Shown: one piece after another, positions 5,284 to 8,585 of the stretch
Position numbering within the stretch: the stretch's first letter is position 1
Layout of the letters: the number at the start of each line of letters is the position of its first letter
From: RUG626 sp964411785
GTDB lineage: Bacteria; Bacillota; Clostridia; Oscillospirales; Oscillospiraceae
Assembly: GCA_964411785.1 (NCBI GenBank)
Contig: CAYPMJ010000086.1
Span: 1 to 8,585, forward strand
DNA: 8,585 nt
Direction of reading: 5' to 3'
Notes under the pieces: generated by a model
Databases searched by the model: none
The model's input: the letters and a program-made list of their open reading frames with translations, nothing else
What the model was told of the DNA's origin: nothing
Translations under genes and position numbers: made by a program

Positions 5284-5420
5284 TGACTGACGCTGAACAG
5301 CCGACGCTTTTTTCACGAACGTTCTCGATTGAAATCATTCTGAACTGTTGTCAAATATGCGTGACGCATGCCATTCAGCATGCTAATATGTATGTTGGCC
5401 TTCGCGTTAAAATGCTATCA

Positions 5421-5466
5421 ATAAAAAAACAGTCCGCCTCCACTCCCGATAAGGAAGGAGGCGGAC
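5421..5466 (-). terminator. Strong intrinsic terminator of the rnf operon
   Basis: Minus strand: GTCCGCCTCC (5466-5457) pairs perfectly with GGAGGCGGAC (5441-5432) around a 15-nt loop, followed by TGTTTTTTTAT (5431-5421). It starts 18 bp after the rnfB stop codon. Confidence 0.92.
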
Positions 5467-5483
5467 CGCACTTTATTCACAAT

Positions 5484-6296
5484 TCACGCGCGATGTGCGC
5501 TGGAGTAGTCTCTATGGTGAATACATCCCACAGGACAAACCTCAGCGCAATGGCCACAGTCGATACACTTTTCATAGTCTACCACCGACAGATTGTCCAC
5601 CACGGCTATTGCACCCTGCGGACACTCCTTCTCGCACTTTTTACAGCCTATGCAGCCCTTCAGGCACTCCTTACGGGTGAGTGCACCCTTCTCATGGTTT
5701 GAGCAGCTCACCAGAATACACTCTGTATCCGGCATCAGGGTTATAATATGCTGTGGACAGGTCTGTACACACATACCGCACCCGATACAGGCTCGAAAAT
5801 TCACTCCCGCAAGGCCATTCACCACCGTTATTGCGTGCTGTGGACAGACCGCCGCACAGTCTCCCAGGCCGATGCACCCGAAAGAACATGCCCCCTTGCC
5901 GCCAAACAGAAGCTTTGCAGCCGCACAGCCTGACAGCCCCTGATATTCAAGCTTGTCATGTGTCGCCTCACAATCTCCACTGCATCGAACAACCGCTACC
6001 TGCTCCACCACGTCCTCAAAATCCCTGCCCATCACCTGGGCAAGGGCCATCGCAACTTTATCTGCTCCCGCTACACATTTGTTTATTTTATCCTCCTCGC
6101 CGCTGGCGAGCGCCCCGGCATACCCGTCGCATCCGGCGTAGCCGCATGCACCACAGTTGGCTCCCGGAAGGCATTCGCGTATTTTTGGGAATTTCTCGTC
6201 CGTCGGGACATACATGAATTTGGAGGCCAGGATAAGCAGCACCGCCGCCACGGCTCCCACACCGCCCAGCACGGCAATCGCCTGAAAAATCTCCAT
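5484..6296 (-). CDS. rnfB: Rnf complex iron-sulfur subunit RnfB
   Basis: 270 residues. One N-terminal membrane anchor (about 5-27), then a 4Fe-4S domain LPGANCGACGYAGC (C48, C51, C56) with C74, and four ferredoxin-type clusters: C137/C141/C147/C151, C170/C173/C176/C180, C215/C218/C221/C225 (with extra C211), C244/C247/C250/C254. Further cysteines C105, C109 and C124 are family-typical. RnfB is thought to accept electrons from reduced ferredoxin and pass them into the membrane part of the complex. The start ATG 6296 is chosen over an in-frame ATG at 6320 because AAGGAGG lies 8 nt upstream of 6296, overlapping the rnfA stop, and the longer form would add a charged stretch before the membrane helix. 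It is the last gene of the operon, 13 bp after rnfA, with a strong terminator just beyond. Confidence 0.95.
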   Translation of the reverse strand: MEIFQAIAVLGGVGAVAAVLLILASKFMYVPTDEKFPKIRECLPGANCGACGYAGCDGYAGALASGEEDKINKCVAGADKVAMALAQVMGRDFEDVVEQVAVVRCSGDCEATHDKLEYQGLSGCAAAKLLFGGKGACSFGCIGLGDCAAVCPQHAITVVNGLAGVNFRACIGCGMCVQTCPQHIITLMPDTECILVSCSNHEKGALTRKECLKGCIGCKKCEKECPQGAIAVVDNLSVVDYEKCIDCGHCAEVCPVGCIHHRDYSSAHRA

Positions 6297-6309
6297 CCTC
6301 TTCCCCTCC

Positions 6310-6903
6310 TTATCCGCCAAACATATTTTCGGCCATTCCAGTAAAGCCCATAAATGTCATACTGGTAAGCGCCGCCGCGATCAGCGTAATTGGCAGACCC
6401 TCAAAGCACTTCGGCGGCTTCGCCCGCTCCAGCGCCCGTCGAACACCGCAGAAGAGTATCAGTGCCAGGGAGAAGCCAATACCAGCAGAAAAGCCGTTCA
6501 TCACAGCCTCCCCAAAGCTGTATCCTGTTCCCTCCACGTTCTGCAGTGTCACGGCCAGAACCGCACAGTTTGTGGTTATCAGAGGCAGATATACTCCAAG
6601 TGCGTTATATAACGGTTTTAAAAACTTTTTCAGCGTTATCTCAACCAGCTGCACCAACGCAGCTATGACTAAAATAAACAGTATCGTGGAAAGATACTCC
6701 AGATGCAGCGGTACCATCAACCCCTGGTATATGCCATAAGTTGCGGCCGACGCAAGCGTCATCACTGCCACCACCGCTCCGCTCATGCCAATGCTCGAGG
6801 ACAGCTTCTGCGAGACGCCTAGAAAAGGACATATTCCGAGAAACTGTACCAATACATAGTTCTCTGTAAAGACCATTGTAAACAGAATAAGAAGATACTT
6901 CAT
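6310..6903 (-). CDS. rnfA: Rnf complex membrane subunit RnfA
   Basis: 197 residues, about six transmembrane helices. Carries the paired half-site motifs FLGICPFLGVSQK (C25) and LPLITTNCAVLA (C113), whose cysteines, with the matching ones in RnfE, hold a [2Fe-2S] cluster in the middle of the membrane in Rnf/Nqr structures. RnfA and RnfE are inverted homologues that form the core electron path linked to ion transport. The start ATG overlaps the rnfE stop (ATGA), implying coupled translation; the stop TAA is within the Shine-Dalgarno of rnfB. Length and motifs are normal for the family. Confidence 0.96.
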   Translation of the reverse strand: MKYLLILFTMVFTENYVLVQFLGICPFLGVSQKLSSSIGMSGAVVAVMTLASAATYGIYQGLMVPLHLEYLSTILFILVIAALVQLVEITLKKFLKPLYNALGVYLPLITTNCAVLAVTLQNVEGTGYSFGEAVMNGFSAGIGFSLALILFCGVRRALERAKPPKCFEGLPITLIAAALTSMTFMGFTGMAENMFGG

Positions 6904-7583
6904 CTGGCGTTCGCCTCCTCCTTCCTATCCGGACAGCTCTGCATACAAGCGGAACATTGGCCGTCACAGCCTATCTTAGGCTCGAATTTCTTACCCTTCT
7001 TTGCCATTGCCGCCACCAGAATCGCCATTGCACAGCCAAAGCAGAAAAACCCTCCCGGCGTCTGTGCGACGACCCCTATCTGGTAGCCCTCAGGAATTAT
7101 ACGGATACCACACAATGTGCCGCTGCCTATAAGCTCCCGAACCACGGATATCGCAGTTATCACCATGGTATACCCTAGGCCCATACCCAATCCGTCAAAG
7201 AAGCTGTCACCAACGGTATTTTTGCTGGCAAACATCTCAGCGCGTCCCAGGACAATACAGTTTACGACGATCAGCGCCAGGAACACGCCCAGCGAGTCAT
7301 AGAGGGATTTCATATATGCCTCGACCACCATCTGAACCAGCGTGACAAAAGCGGCCACTATGACTATATAACACGGTATGCGCACTTTTCCGGGAATGAC
7401 ATTTCGCAGAAGCGATATCACCACATTGGAGCAGACCAGCACGAACGTCAGCGCGGCGCCCATACCAAGTCCGCCAAGAACAGTGACCGACACAGCCAGC
7501 ACTGAGCAGCACCCCAGCGCCAGGATAAGCACGGGGTTTTCTTTAAAAAGTCCGTTTAAAAGAATATCAAGCTTTTTCTTCAT
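6900..7583 (-). CDS. rnfE: Rnf complex membrane subunit RnfE
   Basis: 227 residues, multi-pass membrane protein and homologue of RnfA. Conserved cysteines lie in LALGCCSVLAV (C25/C26) and LIVVNCIVLGRAE (C109), supplying the RnfE half of the membrane [2Fe-2S] site. After the last helix (~180-196) a basic linker leads into a short tail with C206-x3-C210-x2-C213-x3-C217 followed by P, which resembles an iron-sulfur binding motif; Cys-containing tails occur in some clostridial RnfE, but the role is not known to me. Its ATG starts 2 bp after the rnfG stop, with a GGGGG stretch as ribosome site, and its stop overlaps the rnfA start. Confidence 0.95.
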   Translation of the reverse strand: MKKKLDILLNGLFKENPVLILALGCCSVLAVSVTVLGGLGMGAALTFVLVCSNVVISLLRNVIPGKVRIPCYIVIVAAFVTLVQMVVEAYMKSLYDSLGVFLALIVVNCIVLGRAEMFASKNTVGDSFFDGLGMGLGYTMVITAISVVRELIGSGTLCGIRIIPEGYQIGVVAQTPGGFFCFGCAMAILVAAMAKKGKKFEPKIGCDGQCSACMQSCPDRKEEANAR

Positions 7584-7585
7584 TA

Positions 7586-8134
7586 TTACGCCCCCTGTTC
7601 CCTGAGGACCTCAAACGCGGCCAGAGCCGCACCAACACCGCGCTTCACTGCACTGCTTGAACGGGTAGCGTTTGTTATGGTGTCGATATTCTCCACATCG
7701 CCCGTCGCGCCTATATACAGATCCGTATAGTCCGTATGCCCTGCCCTGGAACCTATTCCCTTCGTCTCTGTGGAGACATCGGCGGAGAGTCCCACGACCG
7801 TCCCGTCATTATCAATTCCCACAGTGACCGTCACTGTCCCACCGTACCCCTTGTAGCCCGCGACAATAACATAGCCCCTGCCCCCCGCCTCACGATAGGC
7901 ACTTTCTATGCCCAGTGCGTCGGCGTCACAGAGAATCTCCTCAAACACGAAACCGGAGTTTTCATCTCCACCCAGGACATAGGCCCTAGTCCGCGCCTCC
8001 TCCAATCTTGCGTTCTCCTCTATTATCGGCGCTGTTCTGCCATTAGTAAAGGCCAGCAGAAATGCCACAACTATGCAGATTATGACCAGCACCAGGAACG
8101 GCTTCACATATTCCTCAAACTGTTCTTTTTTCAT
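7586..8134 (-). CDS. rnfG: Rnf complex flavoprotein subunit RnfG
   Basis: 182 residues. One N-terminal membrane helix (about 12-30), then an extracytoplasmic FMN-binding domain with GYGGTVTVTVGID (97-109), ETKGIGSRA (123-131) and the flavinylation site DTITNATRSS (151-160). By analogy with NqrC/RnfG the FMN would be joined through a phosphoester bond to T157; ApbE-type transferases do this. The family consensus at this site is D-x-x-(S/T)-G-A-T, and here the glycine is Asn155. The start ATG 8134 overlaps the rnfD stop by 4 bp, and GGGAGG lies about 12 nt upstream. A longer in-frame extension to 8275 runs antiparallel inside rnfD sequence and is rejected. Confidence 0.93.
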   Translation of the reverse strand: MKKEQFEEYVKPFLVLVIICIVVAFLLAFTNGRTAPIIEENARLEEARTRAYVLGGDENSGFVFEEILCDADALGIESAYREAGGRGYVIVAGYKGYGGTVTVTVGIDNDGTVVGLSADVSTETKGIGSRAGHTDYTDLYIGATGDVENIDTITNATRSSSAVKRGVGAALAAFEVLREQGA

Positions 8135-8585
8135 TTTTCTGCAACGCCTCCCAATGGTTTCGGCCTTGTGAGTTCGTTTATATACGGAACCACCAGATTC
8201 ATCAGCAGTATTGAGAAGGACACCGCACCGGCTGAAGAAGCAAACGTACGCATGAGCGACGTCAAAAGCCCACATCCCAGCCCAAATATAAGCTTGCCCT
8301 TATCCGTGAACGGTGTTGTGACATAGTCAGTCGCCATAAACACCGCTCCCAGCATGAGTCCGCCGGAGAACAGTGCCAGCACAGGCTGTGCCGTGAATGC
8401 AAACTGTCCGCTTTTGATGCTTCCAAAGAGCCACATGAAAACCAGAACGGAACCCAGATAGCTTGCCGGGATTACAGGTTTTATGACCTTTCTCACACAC
8501 AGGTACACAAAGCCGATAAGCAGAGCCAGAGAACAGGTCTCCCCCAGAACCCCGCCGTGGAGTCCCAGCAGCAGCTTCCAGAAAT
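8131..8585 (-). CDS. rnfD: Rnf complex membrane subunit RnfD (5' end beyond window)
   Basis: The last 150 residues are visible and the start lies past the right edge. The frame begins FWKLLLGLHGGVLGETCSLAL and continues with LLIGFVYL, the SYLGSV helix, FSGGLMLGAVFMATDYVTTPFTDKG, then FGLGCGLLTSLMRTF and FSILLMNLVVPYI, all standard for the C-terminal half of RnfD/NqrB. RnfD is an integral membrane subunit carrying covalent FMN; the attachment site should lie in the missing part, so it cannot be checked. The stop TGA overlaps the rnfG start (ATGA). In this operon order rnfC would be expected next upstream. Confidence 0.95.
   Translation of the reverse strand, partial: FWKLLLGLHGGVLGETCSLALLIGFVYLCVRKVIKPVIPASYLGSVLVFMWLFGSIKSGQFAFTAQPVLALFSGGLMLGAVFMATDYVTTPFTDKGKLIFGLGCGLLTSLMRTFASSAGAVSFSILLMNLVVPYINELTRPKPLGGVAEK

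Noticed and set aside
4999..5316. Minus-strand 105-codon frame opposite the LysM gene
   Set aside because: The plus strand gives a recognisable LysM repeat with a plausible start; the opposite frame has no motif.
6297..6320. Longer start for RnfB (ATG at 6320)
   Set aside because: It overlaps rnfA and places the perfect AAGGAGG inside the gene; ATG 6296 is 8 nt from that site.
8135..8275. N-terminal extension of RnfG
   Set aside because: The extension lies in rnfD coding sequence and adds a cysteine-rich non-family stretch; ATG 8134 with the ATGA overlap and the normal membrane anchor is better.
1..8585. CRISPR arrays, tRNA/rRNA genes, insertion sequences, phage genes
   Set aside because: No regularly spaced repeats, no tRNA-like clover pattern, no transposase or integrase frame was seen on either strand.

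Overview
The window looks like a chromosomal stretch from an anaerobic, spore-forming member of the Clostridia (Bacillota). The grounds are an SpmA-type spore maturation gene, an AbrB-type regulator with a C-terminal zinc ribbon, RNase J as the main mRNA nuclease, and a clostridial-order rnf operon (D-G-E-A-B visible) with a multi-cluster RnfB. Base composition is moderate, near 50% GC. Species or genus cannot be fixed from the sequence alone.

Layout. Bases 1-155 hold the N-terminus of spmA on the minus strand, with a TTG start behind a perfect AAGGAGG. A 428-bp gap follows, with a strong plus-strand sigma-A promoter (227-254) and several inverted repeats. Then comes an AbrB-family gene (583-858, plus). 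A bidirectional-looking hairpin separates it from a leftward pair: RNase J (1314-2981) and an ArsC/Spx-like thioredoxin-fold protein (977-1309), 4 bp apart and probably translationally coupled. Next is a 420-bp gap containing a textbook minus-strand promoter (TTGACA, 17 bp, TATAAT) fused to the recR stop codon, and a ~240-nt region that folds into nested helices. Then recR (3402-4001) and rpe (4036-4683), both minus strand. Upstream of rpe is a 327-bp gap whose minus strand has a sigma-A promoter, a multi-helix RNA with a three-way junction, and an intrinsic terminator before rpe. A small LysM-type gene (5011-5283, plus) stands alone. Finally a tightly packed minus-strand rnf operon runs off the right edge (rnfD partial, rnfG, rnfE, rnfA, rnfB) and ends in a strong intrinsic terminator at 5421-5466.

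How the genes work together. The rnf genes encode the membrane complex that moves electrons between reduced ferredoxin and NAD+ and couples this to Na+ or H+ transport, the central energy-conserving machine of many anaerobes. RNase J and RecR are housekeeping RNA and DNA maintenance genes, Rpe belongs to the pentose phosphate pathway, and SpmA and AbrB link to the sporulation/transition-state programme. There is no mobile gene, CRISPR array, tRNA or rRNA.

The protein genes are conventional. The part most likely to be undescribed is the set of three intergenic regions (about 227-546 plus, 3129-3405 minus, 4727-4921 minus), each with a near-consensus promoter and elaborate complementary structure that matches no RNA class I could recognise by eye. 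I cannot say whether they are stand-alone small RNAs or cis-regulatory leaders of abrB, RNase J and rpe.
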